Of a DNA stretch of 17,451 nucleotides, positions 5,803-14,458 are shown piece by piece. Source of the DNA: JBBRRP01 sp038251425 (GTDB lineage: Bacteria; Myxococcota_A; Polyangia; Polyangiales; Polyangiaceae). The notes under the pieces are model-generated. The model was not told the origin of the DNA. It saw only the letters and a list, made by a program, of their open reading frames with translations, and searched no databases. The stretch covers positions 1 through 17,451 of the forward strand of contig JBBSBI010000111.1 of NCBI GenBank assembly GCA_038251425.1, given 5' to 3'. Positions within the stretch are counted from its first letter, which is position 1, and each line of letters opens with the position of its first letter. The translations under genes and the position numbers were made by a program.

Positions 5803-8800
5803 ATGCGCCCAAACAACTTATGGCGAAACATTCGCCTCGTCCTCCTCGGGTGCATCGCGCTGTTCTGTTGCCGCCCTGTCCACGCCACCACCTTCGGCTA
5901 CCGCATGTCGTTAACCGTCGACAAGTCCAAAGTGGGAGTGAGCGGGACGGCCGCCACCACCATTACCGACTATCCCATGCTGGTTAGCTTCACGAGCGCC
6001 AACTTGAAGACAGTCGCCAACAGTGGCCGCGTTCAGAGCGCCTCGGGCCACGACATTGTGTTTCGTGCGTTGGACACCACGACGTGTAACGGGCCTGCCT
6101 CCTGCACGCTCAGCCACGAACTCGTGACCTACACCGCGACCACGGGGGAAATTTTGGCGTGGGTGCGCCTACCCAAGGTCAAGACCATCACTGCGGCCAG
6201 CAACACGGTTATCTACGTCTATTACGGCAGCTCCAGCGTCACTTCCGCAACGACAAGAAAGACGGACGTGTGGAAGAATTACCACGGTGTGTGGCACTTG
6301 GATGAGGATCCCTCCGGCACCGCTCCGCAGATGAAGGACAGCAGCAGCAATGCGAGGCACGGCACCACCGCGGGTAGCATGACCAGCGGCCAGAGCTTGG
6401 CTGGAAAGGTTAAAAACACGCTTAACATGGATGGCGTTGACGACTCCATCGGCACTGGGGACTGGGGTTCGGCGCAGACTGCGTTCACGGTCGAGGGCTG
6501 GATTAACAACAATGTCAACGACGGAGTACTTTTGAACACGCTTGTGGGCAAGAGCAGCACCAACACCGTCAGCACTGCCGCCAGCTACATCTGGTCATTC
6601 GGTTATGTGCCCGATCCCTCACCCGCTCCAATTTCGTATGTTTCAAGCGTAGTCGGCACCGGAGGCACCGCAGGTACTGTCCAGAGATGTTACGCCGCCG
6701 AGGTATTTGCATCGACGTTTGCACATATCGCGATGACCTACGATGGTGCCAACGTGAAGATCTACGTTAATGGCGTCATTCCGGCAGGTTCAGGCTGTAA
6801 CTACGCCAAGACGGGCACCATGAATAGCTCCTCGACGCCAGTGACGCTGGGTCGCCTTACTTCAACGGGCACGAGGTTCCTGGTTTCGTATATGGACGAG
6901 ATCCGTGTTTCGAGCGTGGCTCGCGACGCCGACTACTTCAAGACTGTTTACAACAATGAAAACTTGCCCACCTCTTTCTACACCGCTATTGGTGCCGAGG
7001 CCGCCGTAACGAACGGGGAATTCGCCGTCGACTTCTTGGGAGCAAATGCGGTGCAGCTTCCCAACGGCCAAGTCTTGGTAGCTTGGGAAACTGGGCTGGA
7101 AAAAGACAACCTCGGGTTTCACGTTCTTCGCGAGCAAGGCGGTGTATTTTCGCAGCTGACGAGCGATTTAGTGGGCGGTTCGCTGTTGCGTGCGCAGGTG
7201 GGTGGCAATGGTAGTTCGCCTTATTTTTGGCTGGATCAGGCTGGTTGGGGTGCGGGTCGAGTGCGCTACATCGTCCAAGATGTGGACGCCTATGGGGTCA
7301 AGACGAATCACGGTCCGTTCTTGCCGAGCGCGCCTTCAAGTGCCAACCAAGGGGTCGTGGATGCTTGGGCGAGTCAGCAAAACAGTGCACCCGTCCAGTC
7401 GAATCAGGCCGTCTCAGCTCTCGGTCCTGCGGTTGCAAGCGTCGTTGCACCGACCCCTGACTTGCCGGAAGTAGCTCGTTCGATGGAGTTCGCGTTAGGT
7501 CCCCAGATGGCCAAAGTGGCTGTGTTGAAGGACGGCTGGGTTCGCGTCACGGGCGCCGAGCTGGCACAGGCGGGCTTTCCGCTTGGGTTGCCCACTAGCC
7601 AGGTTGCGCTCCTTCGAGATGGTGCGGTGGTTTCGCGCAAGGTCAGCGATAGCGGCGATGGCACGTTCGACGCCGACGATAGCTTGGAATTCTGGGGGCA
7701 AAATGAGCCGGGCATTTACGCGAGTGAAGGCGTGTATGCGGTGAGCTGGGAGGGGCAAACGGGGCGGGATGTGCTGCTGACTGGCGACGCGCCGCCGCAG
7801 ATGAGCGCTCTTGGACCTTCGGGCTTCGCGACTCGTAGCGAATACGCTGAGAAAAAGTTTTATCTCGCTGCACTCAACAATGGCCCCGCCGATAATTTCA
7901 TGGGTCCGGTGATTCGCCCTTCTGGCCTTTCGGTGCCACTACCAGCGCCATTTGCCGATGCGCAAAGTGGAGCGACTCCGCACATCTCCTTGAGCCTGCG
8001 AGGCGTGACGCTGGTGCCGCATCAGGTCGAAATCTCCTGGAATGGCGCGGTTATTGGCTCGGCAACGCTCGCTGACCGCGGTGAAGCGACGTTTGAGTCC
8101 GTGCTCCCCGATCTGTTGCCCACCAATACCCTCCTGCTCACCGGCAAAGCCGGCGACGTGGATTACACAGCGATCGAAACGGCGAGTGTCTACTACCACC
8201 GAACTTACACGGCCCTGGACAATCAGTTGCGCTTCACCGCTGAGGGTGGGGATGCGATCACTCTGGACGGCTTCACCGAGTCTGGGATCCGCGTGGTGGA
8301 CATCACCAACAGCACATCGGCTGTTGAGCTTTCTGTGCTTGAGTATGGGAGCCCAAGTGCACCGAGTGCGAAAGTAAAAGTGCCAGGCTTTGGCAGCCAC
8401 GAGTTGTATGCGTTCACGCCTGGTGCCGAGACGGCGGCGGGCTCAGTCAAACGCGTGCAAGCCTCGAATCTGAGAGCTGCCGGCGAAGCCGACTTGGTGA
8501 TCTTAAGCCACGCGGCATTCCTCGATCGTCTAGCGCCGCTCGTGCAGTTGCGCGAGAGTGAAGGGCTGCGCGTGGTGGTGGATGATGTCGAGGCGATTTA
8601 TGATGATTTTGGGCGCGGACGGAAGGATCCAGAGGCGATCCGTGAGGCAATGCGTTGGCTTGCGGCTCAGGGCAAGCCTTCCAAGTACTTATTGTTGATC
8701 GGTGACGGCAGTTTTGATCCTCACAATTATCTAGGGAAAAACGTGGCGGATTACGTGCCGGTCCCGAGCACCAATACGTTTGCTTTTGAAACCGCGTACG

Positions 8801-9924
8801 ACGGGTACTACGGCGACTTGAATGAGGATGGGCGCGCCGAAGTGGCGGTCGGGCGCTTGCCGGTGCGCTCGCCTGAAGATTTGGACATCGCTGTGGAGAA
8901 GCTGTTGCGGTATGCAGCAGCTCCGCCGGAATGGCCATATGATGTGTTGCTGGTGTCTGGCGAAGATCCGGGCATCGACGTGCCGAAAATCGGTCGCGAT
9001 GCGCTCGCTGGAGAGCCACTCTCCGTGCGGGAACAAGCGTTGCTCTCAAGCACTCCGAAGGATGAGGTCTTGCAATCGATGGCTGAGCCCAGCAGCCGGA
9101 TGGTCACGTATATCGGGCACGGTTCCACCAAGGTCTGGGGCAATGGAAACGCGTTTGCCACGACGGATGCAGCAGCGCTCGCGCGCACCGGGCCGCCCTC
9201 GGTGTTCTCGTTGCTCACGTGTTTGAACGGCTTCTTCCACGACGTTTACAACGAAAGCCTAGCGGAAGGCTTAATGCGGGCTCCGAACGGAGTAGCTGTG
9301 AGCGTGTGGGCGGCGCCCGCAATGTCCCAGTCGTCGGACGTGGGGCCTCTGTATCAGGCGTTTATCGGTGAGTGGGCCTCCGGTCGCGTCAAGACGCTGG
9401 GCGAGCTCATCCTAGCCGCACAAGCTAAGGTGGTCCCGTCGGATACTGAGCGCAGCATGGCGCTCCTCGGGGATCCATCCTTGAAGCTAGCACTGCCTGA
9501 GATCGCCAAAACGCGCGCCTATGCGCTCGCCCATCCGCCCGTGGTGCTCCCTCCCGCGCCGACGCCAACGACGGCGGCAACGCCGACGCCAACGACGACC
9601 ATGACAGTACCGCCACCGATGCCACCCCCGGCGCCAACTGGGTCTATGCCTCCGGCCAAGCCCAAGCCGTGGACGTTGCAAAACGGCCAACGTTCATTGC
9701 GTCTGGTGCCGTCCACGAGCAGCGCTACGGCAGCGACACCCGAAACACCCGAAACTAGTGACGGCGTAGCGCCGCAGGCAAGCGGGCAGAATCAAGGAGA
9801 TGCGGTAGCGCGCAACAGCTGTTCGCTTTCTTCCGGCTCCGAGCGCGTGTCCTCAAGAGGCTGGGTCTCGTTGGTGCTTTTTGGGGCGCTCTTGGCGCGG
9901 CAGCGCCGCCGAGCAAGCCACTAA
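5803..9924 (+). CDS. Secreted gingipain-type (C25) protease with DUF2341, LamG-like and MYXO-CTERM-like regions
   Basis: A 1373-residue exported protein. A signal peptide occupies about 1-28 (cleavage near VHA). A DUF2341-like region (about 30-150) leads into a LamG/concanavalin-like domain (about 165-395, with GVWHLDE and FTVEGWINN). Middle beta-sandwich-type regions precede the peptidase C25 domain (about 896-1230): LLLIGDGSFDP near 963-973, catalytic H1106 in YIGHGS and C1140 in LLTCLNG. A Pro/Thr linker (about 1245-1290) then reaches a tail with a single Cys at 1340, a short hydrophobic stretch and RQRRR, a MYXO-CTERM-like sorting signal that would place it at the cell surface. A stop lies six bases upstream of the ATG in frame, so this is the first possible start. 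Gingipains cut after Arg or Lys; specificity here is unknown. Its stop overlaps the vapC stop. Confidence 0.93.
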   Translation: MRPNNLWRNIRLVLLGCIALFCCRPVHATTFGYRMSLTVDKSKVGVSGTAATTITDYPMLVSFTSANLKTVANSGRVQSASGHDIVFRALDTTTCNGPASCTLSHELVTYTATTGEILAWVRLPKVKTITAASNTVIYVYYGSSSVTSATTRKTDVWKNYHGVWHLDEDPSGTAPQMKDSSSNARHGTTAGSMTSGQSLAGKVKNTLNMDGVDDSIGTGDWGSAQTAFTVEGWINNNVNDGVLLNTLVGKSSTNTVSTAASYIWSFGYVPDPSPAPISYVSSVVGTGGTAGTVQRCYAAEVFASTFAHIAMTYDGANVKIYVNGVIPAGSGCNYAKTGTMNSSSTPVTLGRLTSTGTRFLVSYMDEIRVSSVARDADYFKTVYNNENLPTSFYTAIGAEAAVTNGEFAVDFLGANAVQLPNGQVLVAWETGLEKDNLGFHVLREQGGVFSQLTSDLVGGSLLRAQVGGNGSSPYFWLDQAGWGAGRVRYIVQDVDAYGVKTNHGPFLPSAPSSANQGVVDAWASQQNSAPVQSNQAVSALGPAVASVVAPTPDLPEVARSMEFALGPQMAKVAVLKDGWVRVTGAELAQAGFPLGLPTSQVALLRDGAVVSRKVSDSGDGTFDADDSLEFWGQNEPGIYASEGVYAVSWEGQTGRDVLLTGDAPPQMSALGPSGFATRSEYAEKKFYLAALNNGPADNFMGPVIRPSGLSVPLPAPFADAQSGATPHISLSLRGVTLVPHQVEISWNGAVIGSATLADRGEATFESVLPDLLPTNTLLLTGKAGDVDYTAIETASVYYHRTYTALDNQLRFTAEGGDAITLDGFTESGIRVVDITNSTSAVELSVLEYGSPSAPSAKVKVPGFGSHELYAFTPGAETAAGSVKRVQASNLRAAGEADLVILSHAAFLDRLAPLVQLRESEGLRVVVDDVEAIYDDFGRGRKDPEAIREAMRWLAAQGKPSKYLLLIGDGSFDPHNYLGKNVADYVPVPSTNTFAFETAYDGYYGDLNEDGRAEVAVGRLPVRSPEDLDIAVEKLLRYAAAPPEWPYDVLLVSGEDPGIDVPKIGRDALAGEPLSVREQALLSSTPKDEVLQSMAEPSSRMVTYIGHGSTKVWGNGNAFATTDAAALARTGPPSVFSLLTCLNGFFHDVYNESLAEGLMRAPNGVAVSVWAAPAMSQSSDVGPLYQAFIGEWASGRVKTLGELILAAQAKVVPSDTERSMALLGDPSLKLALPEIAKTRAYALAHPPVVLPPAPTPTTAATPTPTTTMTVPPPMPPPAPTGSMPPAKPKPWTLQNGQRSLRLVPSTSSATAATPETPETSDGVAPQASGQNQGDAVARNSCSLSSGSERVSSRGWVSLVLFGALLARQRRRASH
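9557..9597 (+). repeat. Direct repeat encoding the Pro/Thr linker of the C25 protease
   Basis: CGCCGACGCCAACGACG occurs twice (9557-9573 and 9581-9597) with a 24-base period, in frame, encoding PTPTT-type units. It looks like local in-frame duplication lengthening the surface linker. Confidence 0.8.
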
Positions 9925-10313
9925 AGGATGGCAACCGGTGGCGTGGCGGATAGGCTTGCCGCACGCTTGCCAAATGCTCGGTCGAACGTGGTGAAACCAG
10001 TTGCGACAGTGCTGCTTGCCAAGTGGAGCGCATCAGCAAAGTCCAACCCTGCGGCGAACCAACCCAGTGCACGCGCCACTCTGGGCGCATCCTCCAGCGT
10101 CACCGAAGGGATCTCGACGAGTCGCGCGAACGCGCTTCCGATGGCCTCTGTGGAGAGCTCGTAAGCACCCCGCAACACCCACTCGGCCTCCAACAGCACT
10201 GTCTTCGAGATATACACATCATTTCGAGCGAAAAGCTGCGCCGCACGTGGGCTTTGCTTCGGGTCATCGTTCGTCACGAGCCTCACGAGCACGTTCGTAT
10301 CCACCGCGATCAT
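9921..10313 (-). CDS. vapC: PIN-domain toxin, VapC-like ribonuclease
   Basis: A 130-residue PIN-domain protein. The metal-binding acidic residues of the family are visible: D5 in AVDTNVLVR, E42 in LLEAEW, D91 and D94 in LDFADALHLA, and D111 in TTFDRAFG. VapC toxins cut RNA, commonly tRNA or rRNA. The ATG at 10313 overlaps the antitoxin stop (ATGA), the standard arrangement for a coupled pair. The stop codon overlaps the C25 protease stop on the other strand (CTAA). Confidence 0.92.
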   Translation of the reverse strand: MIAVDTNVLVRLVTNDDPKQSPRAAQLFARNDVYISKTVLLEAEWVLRGAYELSTEAIGSAFARLVEIPSVTLEDAPRVARALGWFAAGLDFADALHLASSTVATGFTTFDRAFGKRAASLSATPPVAIL

Positions 10314-10576
10314 TTTTTCGCCTTAGCTTGCTTCGCCACGGCAGCCTCCATGTCCGCGAGGCTCCGACGCGGACCCTCGTACCCCGTGCAGCCAAGAAGA
10401 TCAGCGGCGGTCCGGGCACGGGTCAGCGCCCTGGGACGGAGCACGACCCCGCCTTCGGTCGCCTCCACCAAGAGCTCAAGGCCAGGGAGCCAGCCGTTAG
10501 CCTCGCGGATTGCCTTGGGAATTACCACCTGCCCTTTTTCTGATAGGCGAGTCGAGGCTCGGGCGCGTTCTGACAT
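10310..10576 (-). CDS. vapB: AbrB/MazE-type antitoxin, VapB-like
   Basis: An 88-residue protein with an N-terminal swapped-hairpin AbrB domain (LSEKGQVVIPKAIREANG, about 11-28) and a basic Lys/Ala-rich C-terminus that would bind the toxin. It neutralises the PIN toxin encoded directly after it and probably represses its own promoter. AGGA lies about 8 bases before the ATG at 10576. The 65-base gap before it, after the permease gene, must hold its promoter if it has its own; I see no convincing -35/-10 pair. Confidence 0.9.
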   Translation of the reverse strand: MSERARASTRLSEKGQVVIPKAIREANGWLPGLELLVEATEGGVVLRPRALTRARTAADLLGCTGYEGPRRSLADMEAAVAKQAKAKK

Positions 10577-10641
10577 CTTACTTCCTACCGATAGTCTTAC
10601 TCGGGTCGGCCTGCAAGGGTCGCGTGGGTCTCAACGTCCGC

Positions 10642-11469
10642 CTAAGCGCTTCTCGGCACCATAGCTCGAATTATGGCAGCCAGAAGCAGCACAGCGCCGA
10701 AAGCTGCGACGATGGCCGCACCGGTTGGGAAATCCCAAACCCAAGAGGCCCAAATCCCCAGGCCACTTGCGACGATCGCGACTCCCCAGCCAGCAAACAT
10801 GCGGGGTAGAAGCTGGTTGAGGAACAAGCGCGTGATCAGAGCTGGCACAATGAGATACGAGAAAACGAGCAAAATTCCGGCGAATTGCACGCTTATCGTG
10901 ATCACCAAGCCAAACAAAACATAAAAACCGAAATCCCAAAGCTCCACATAGCGGCTGGCCTCCTCGGCCTCGTCGGGCCGCCACGAAATGGCGATGAAGC
11001 GCTTGGCGAGCACCAGCTGGACAGCACCGAGCACCACGTACGCCGCCGCCGTCTGCCAGACGTTGGTCCACGTGGTATTCAGGAGTGAACCGACAAGGAT
11101 GTCCTTGATGTGTTCAGCGCCATGCGGTGAATGGCTCACCACAAGAACTGTCACTGCGCTCGCCACAGCGTAGACGATGCCGACGATCGCCTCCTGTGAC
11201 ACGTGTTTTCGAGCGCGCCGCGTGAACGCAAAGATGGCAGCTCCCACGATCGTGAAGAGGAGCGCCATGGCGTGCGCTTGCCATCCAGGCTCCTCTTCGG
11301 CCGTGAGAAGTGTGGCCACCGTCGCCCCGAGGGCCGCGAGCTGAGCGAGCGAGAGATCCACGAAAATCACCTCGCGCGCCAACACGTGCATCCCAAGATA
11401 CACGTGAATACTCGCAATAACGAGGCAGATTGCGAGCGCGGGCCCCAGGAAGACCAGCGCGTCTGTCAC
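10642..11469 (-). CDS. znuB: Zinc/manganese-type ABC transporter permease
   Basis: A 275-residue, strongly hydrophobic protein with eight or so membrane helices and the ABC-3 family pattern: LAREVIFVDLSLAQLAALG near the start, a RARKHVSQEAIVGIVYA segment that matches the QEAIIGI-type loop, and AGILLVFSYLIVPAL toward the end. It forms the inner-membrane channel for a chelate-type metal importer. The GTG start at 11469 overlaps the stop of the binding-protein gene. No ATPase gene follows: the next gene is the antitoxin. Zinc is favoured over manganese from its neighbours. Confidence 0.92.
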   Translation of the reverse strand: MTDALVFLGPALAICLVIASIHVYLGMHVLAREVIFVDLSLAQLAALGATVATLLTAEEEPGWQAHAMALLFTIVGAAIFAFTRRARKHVSQEAIVGIVYAVASAVTVLVVSHSPHGAEHIKDILVGSLLNTTWTNVWQTAAAYVVLGAVQLVLAKRFIAISWRPDEAEEASRYVELWDFGFYVLFGLVITISVQFAGILLVFSYLIVPALITRLFLNQLLPRMFAGWGVAIVASGLGIWASWVWDFPTGAAIVAAFGAVLLLAAIIRAMVPRSA

Positions 11470-12389
11470 TTTTTGGCCTGCTTCGCCGCAGCGATGAACT
11501 GATTGACCAGGCTGTCGATCAGCTTCTCGTAGGTGTCCGTGCCATTGGCTCCGCCGACCGACGTCGGCAAGATCAAGACTTTGGCTCCGGCACGCGAACC
11601 GACCATGTCAGAAGTGGCATGGTCGTAGAAAGACTCGTGAAAGATGACTCGCACGTTCTTCTCCTTCATCTGGCGGATGAGATCGACGAGGTGAGCTGGC
11701 GATGGTGGAATGCCGGGGCGATCTTCGAGGTAGCCGATGCTGTCGAGTCCGAAGCGGTGATGAAAATAGTTGAAGGTGGCGTGATACGAGACAATCTTCG
11801 TATTTCGGAACGGAGCCATCCGATCGGTCCATTCTTTCAACTTCTTATCCAACCGTGCTTCGAAGTCTTGCTGGTTCTTGTGAAAGAGCTTCGCGTTCGC
11901 CGGATCCAGCGACGCCATCCGATCGGCGATGGCATGGGCTGCTAACTTGGCGTTTATCGGATCCAGCCAAAAATGCGGGTTTCCGAAGGGATGGATATCC
12001 CCGCGTGAGCGATCCGTTCCGCCTTTTGGAATATCGATCGCTGAGATCGCACTCGAAGCTTCAAAGTACCCCGGCTTGCCGGGATTGATCGCGGGATTGC
12101 GTGCTCCTTGAATCAACGACGGCAGCCATCCGACTTCAAGCTCGAGCCCGATAGAGACCAGAAGATCCGCGCGACTCAGCGTGACCATGTAGCTCGGACG
12201 CGCTTGAACGAAGTGGGGATCTTGCGAGCCTTGGCAGATCGTGTCGACGTGAACTTTGTCGCCACCGATGGTGCGAGCAAAATAGCCAAGGTCAGTGGTC
12301 GTGGTGACGACGCGAAGCTCCGCGGAAGCAAGCGAGGGCGCGAGCAGCCAAGCAACACAGGCTAACAAGGCAATACATAGACGTTTCAT
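11466..12389 (-). CDS. znuA: Zinc-type ABC transporter periplasmic binding protein
   Basis: A 307-residue cluster A-I binding protein. A signal peptide covers about 1-23 (cleavage after ASA). Likely metal ligands are H59 (SQDPHF), H139 (GNPHFWLDP), H203 (VSYHATFNYF) and D285 (near GTDTYEKL). The His-rich loop of many ZnuA proteins is nearly absent, reduced to HPFGNPH. It captures zinc, or possibly manganese, for the permease that it overlaps by four bases. AGGAG is placed 8 bases before the ATG. Forty bases separate it from the outer-membrane protein gene upstream, so they should be one transcript. Confidence 0.92.
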   Translation of the reverse strand: MKRLCIALLACVAWLLAPSLASAELRVVTTTTDLGYFARTIGGDKVHVDTICQGSQDPHFVQARPSYMVTLSRADLLVSIGLELEVGWLPSLIQGARNPAINPGKPGYFEASSAISAIDIPKGGTDRSRGDIHPFGNPHFWLDPINAKLAAHAIADRMASLDPANAKLFHKNQQDFEARLDKKLKEWTDRMAPFRNTKIVSYHATFNYFHHRFGLDSIGYLEDRPGIPPSPAHLVDLIRQMKEKNVRVIFHESFYDHATSDMVGSRAGAKVLILPTSVGGANGTDTYEKLIDSLVNQFIAAAKQAKK

Positions 12390-12429
12390 AGTATTTCTCC
12401 TATCGATTAAACGAAAGTTGATTGAAGGC

Positions 12430-13791
12430 TTAATAGGCGTGAGCAGGGTGCGGGCCGACCGAAAAAATGGCCTGCAAGAAGACTTCGTGAATGGGCTTCT
12501 GGCTGCTATTTGCGGGCTTTTCTAGAGCGTATTGCAAACGGAACGCCGAGAACTCACTCGGAACGAAAGCTCCGAGCGCTTCACCGCGAACGGTGCGGCC
12601 ACTGTCGCTTTCGGGCAAGCCAAGCACTGCGCCACGTGCTTGCACCCACCATTGCTGCCCGAATTGATAACGTACGCCCGTGTAGCCACCGCCACGCTTG
12701 CGATCGCTAGGTGCGCCCTCGTGGTTGACCCAGGCGTACTCTGTCGTCCAGTCGAAGCCAGTGTAGCGTTCGGCACTGAGGGGGCGCCATTTGAGCGTGA
12801 GGTCTCCGGCGACCAAGGTTGTTAACCCGCCGAAACCGTTGCGGCCACCCACGTAGCTGCCACCCACCTCAACGGTGGTGGCAGCGCTCATGTCGACGAG
12901 GGTCTTCACGTGCCCCACGTATCCAAGGTCCCGATCGCGGCGCTTGTCCGGCACAGCCTCATTGGCTGGCGTCAGTGGATCGTCGGGGATGCTGCCCTCG
13001 AGTGGCGCCCAATCACCCTGAAAAACCTGACCGGTCACCTCGGTAAAGAAAGGCATGGGAAGCAGAACTTCGGCTGAAACCCCGGTGTCCGTCAGGCCCT
13101 CGGGCCCCATCAACGCTCGCCATGGGAGAGGAGCTGTGATGAACGGGAACGCATGAGTGTGAAGGAGATTGTGCCGCCCAACGGCAGCTCGCATCCGCCC
13201 AGCGCGCAGCGTCACACGAGGAAGATCCAACGTCGTGATGTAGGCCTCCTCGAAACCGACCGACTCCGAGTTGCCAGTCAGGCTGACATCGGCCCGGATG
13301 AACGGATCAACAATGGCACTCGCTCGCAACTCCACCTCTTGAAGAAAGACCCCGCTGCGCAAGTCAGCCGGCACAGACTCAGCGCTACCCTCGGGCCGCG
13401 ATGTTGCACCGGCCAGAGTGATACCTGCAGCGCTGATCGCGGGATTCATGAGATTGCTCAACCCACGCGACGATCCGGAAGATCCGGCTCCCTCGGCGCT
13501 GCCCCGATTTTCTTCCGGTACAGCGCTCGCCGACTGCGGTGGGGCAGGCTGACTCTTGGCCATTTCTGCTGCGATTGCTGCTTCTTCCTGGGCGCGCGCC
13601 GCAGTGGCTTTGGCGGCGTCGTCTGGGGCAGGCGTCGGGGTAGCTGTACGCTCTTGTTCGGATGCGTCCGTCGCAGGCCGTTTTTCGCCTGCTTCCTCAG
13701 CGCCAGCGGTCACGGCAAGCGCAAGCACGAACGCGCCTGTCCCGACCTTTAAAGTGGTCGATACTCGTTTGATAGTTTGGTATTTTGGCAT
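12430..13791 (-). CDS. Outer-membrane beta-barrel protein of the zinc operon
   Basis: A 453-residue protein with a signal peptide (about 1-31), an Ala/Pro/Glu-rich disordered stretch (about 32-110), the GLSNLMNPAIS motif, then alternating hydrophobic strands to the C-terminus typical of an outer-membrane barrel. It contains HNLLHTHAFPF and ends GPHPAHAY, so His residues cluster in the barrel and at the terminus. Proteins of this appearance are found next to metal ABC importers; a role as a zinc-entry channel is inferred from location. AGAGG precedes the ATG at 13791 by about 10 bases. It is followed by znuA and preceded by the His-rich small protein gene. Confidence 0.82.
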   Translation of the reverse strand: MPKYQTIKRVSTTLKVGTGAFVLALAVTAGAEEAGEKRPATDASEQERTATPTPAPDDAAKATAARAQEEAAIAAEMAKSQPAPPQSASAVPEENRGSAEGAGSSGSSRGLSNLMNPAISAAGITLAGATSRPEGSAESVPADLRSGVFLQEVELRASAIVDPFIRADVSLTGNSESVGFEEAYITTLDLPRVTLRAGRMRAAVGRHNLLHTHAFPFITAPLPWRALMGPEGLTDTGVSAEVLLPMPFFTEVTGQVFQGDWAPLEGSIPDDPLTPANEAVPDKRRDRDLGYVGHVKTLVDMSAATTVEVGGSYVGGRNGFGGLTTLVAGDLTLKWRPLSAERYTGFDWTTEYAWVNHEGAPSDRKRGGGYTGVRYQFGQQWWVQARGAVLGLPESDSGRTVRGEALGAFVPSEFSAFRLQYALEKPANSSQKPIHEVFLQAIFSVGPHPAHAY

Positions 13792-13941
13792 CTGCGCGGT
13801 CCTCTGTGATCGCGTGAATTCGTCTTAAGTCTGAGTTCAACTCTTCGTGAACCTGCGCACCACACGAGGCATCCTCGAGGGCGGCGCACGTCTACGACAC
13901 GGATGCATGGAAGCACCGTGTTCGGCTAGGAGCGTCGAACT

Positions 13942-14370
13942 TCAGACGGGTGGCGACGTCTTAGGCGCCAGTAGACAGAGCGTTTCAGAGGATAAGATCG
14001 CGCCTACACCGTGCGGTGCTTGGATCGAAGGAACACCCGGGTTTAAGCCCCCGCGGCTGGAAACTGGTACGAAAAGCGCATGTCCGGCACGGTCAGGGAC
14101 GAGCGGACAATGGTCGTGGCCTTTGGCATCGGGCCCTTCGCCGGGCGTGACCGAGACCTGCGTGGCAGACACTTTGGTGCCCATGGAAGCCACGTGCATT
14201 GGCTGTTGGAACTCACCAACATGCACCAATTCACCGTGTTCCACGCAGGTTTCGTGTTGCACGAAGACAAAATGCCCAAGTGTTGACACTTGGAGCAACA
14301 AGCAGAACGCAATGACCGCCTCAATCAGCGACGAGTGCCGAAACTGCTCTCTTAACGTCCAACGCTTCAC
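13942..14370 (-). CDS. Small His/Cys-rich membrane or exported protein at the head of the zinc operon
   Basis: A 142-residue protein of no family I can name. A hydrophobic segment (about 14-38) could be an uncleaved anchor or signal. Behind it are H39-x2-C42-x2-H45 with H50, and further on HDHC at 85-88; ten His and four Cys in all, suitable for zinc binding. The C-terminus is LLAPKTSPPV. I take the GTG at 14370 as start because GGGGG sits six bases upstream; the GTG at 14388 would place that motif inside the gene. It is 150 bases upstream of the outer-membrane gene on the same strand, so it probably leads the operon. Metal binding is inferred from residues and context; nothing proves it. Confidence 0.7.
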   Translation of the reverse strand: MKRWTLREQFRHSSLIEAVIAFCLLLQVSTLGHFVFVQHETCVEHGELVHVGEFQQPMHVASMGTKVSATQVSVTPGEGPDAKGHDHCPLVPDRAGHALFVPVSSRGGLNPGVPSIQAPHGVGAILSSETLCLLAPKTSPPV

Positions 14371-14406
14371 GTTGAGCCCCCTTACCACATTCGGTTCGAG
14401 GAAACA

Positions 14407-14416
14407 AAGGCGCCTT
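14407..14416. repeat. AAGGCGCCTT palindrome in the zinc-operon upstream region
   Basis: A 10-base perfect palindrome 37-46 bases before the start of the His/Cys-rich gene, in the only gap where the operon promoter could lie without entering the lipoprotein gene. It could be an operator, but it does not match a Zur box I can vouch for. Confidence 0.2.
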
Positions 14417-14458
14417 GGCCGGCGGATGTGGTCGGGGGTAACTGGCGAGCAATCAGCA

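Noticed and set aside
8447..9049. 200-codon minus-strand reading frame within the C25 gene
   Set aside because: Arg/His/Pro-rich shadow; the plus strand encodes the intact protease domain.
10577..10641. Possible sigma-70 promoter TTGCAG/TATCGG before the antitoxin gene
   Set aside because: Only about half the consensus positions match in each box, not better than expected by chance.
13153..13752. 199-codon plus-strand reading frame opposite the outer-membrane gene
   Set aside because: The minus strand carries a signal peptide, barrel pattern and a ribosome site; the plus frame is a shadow.
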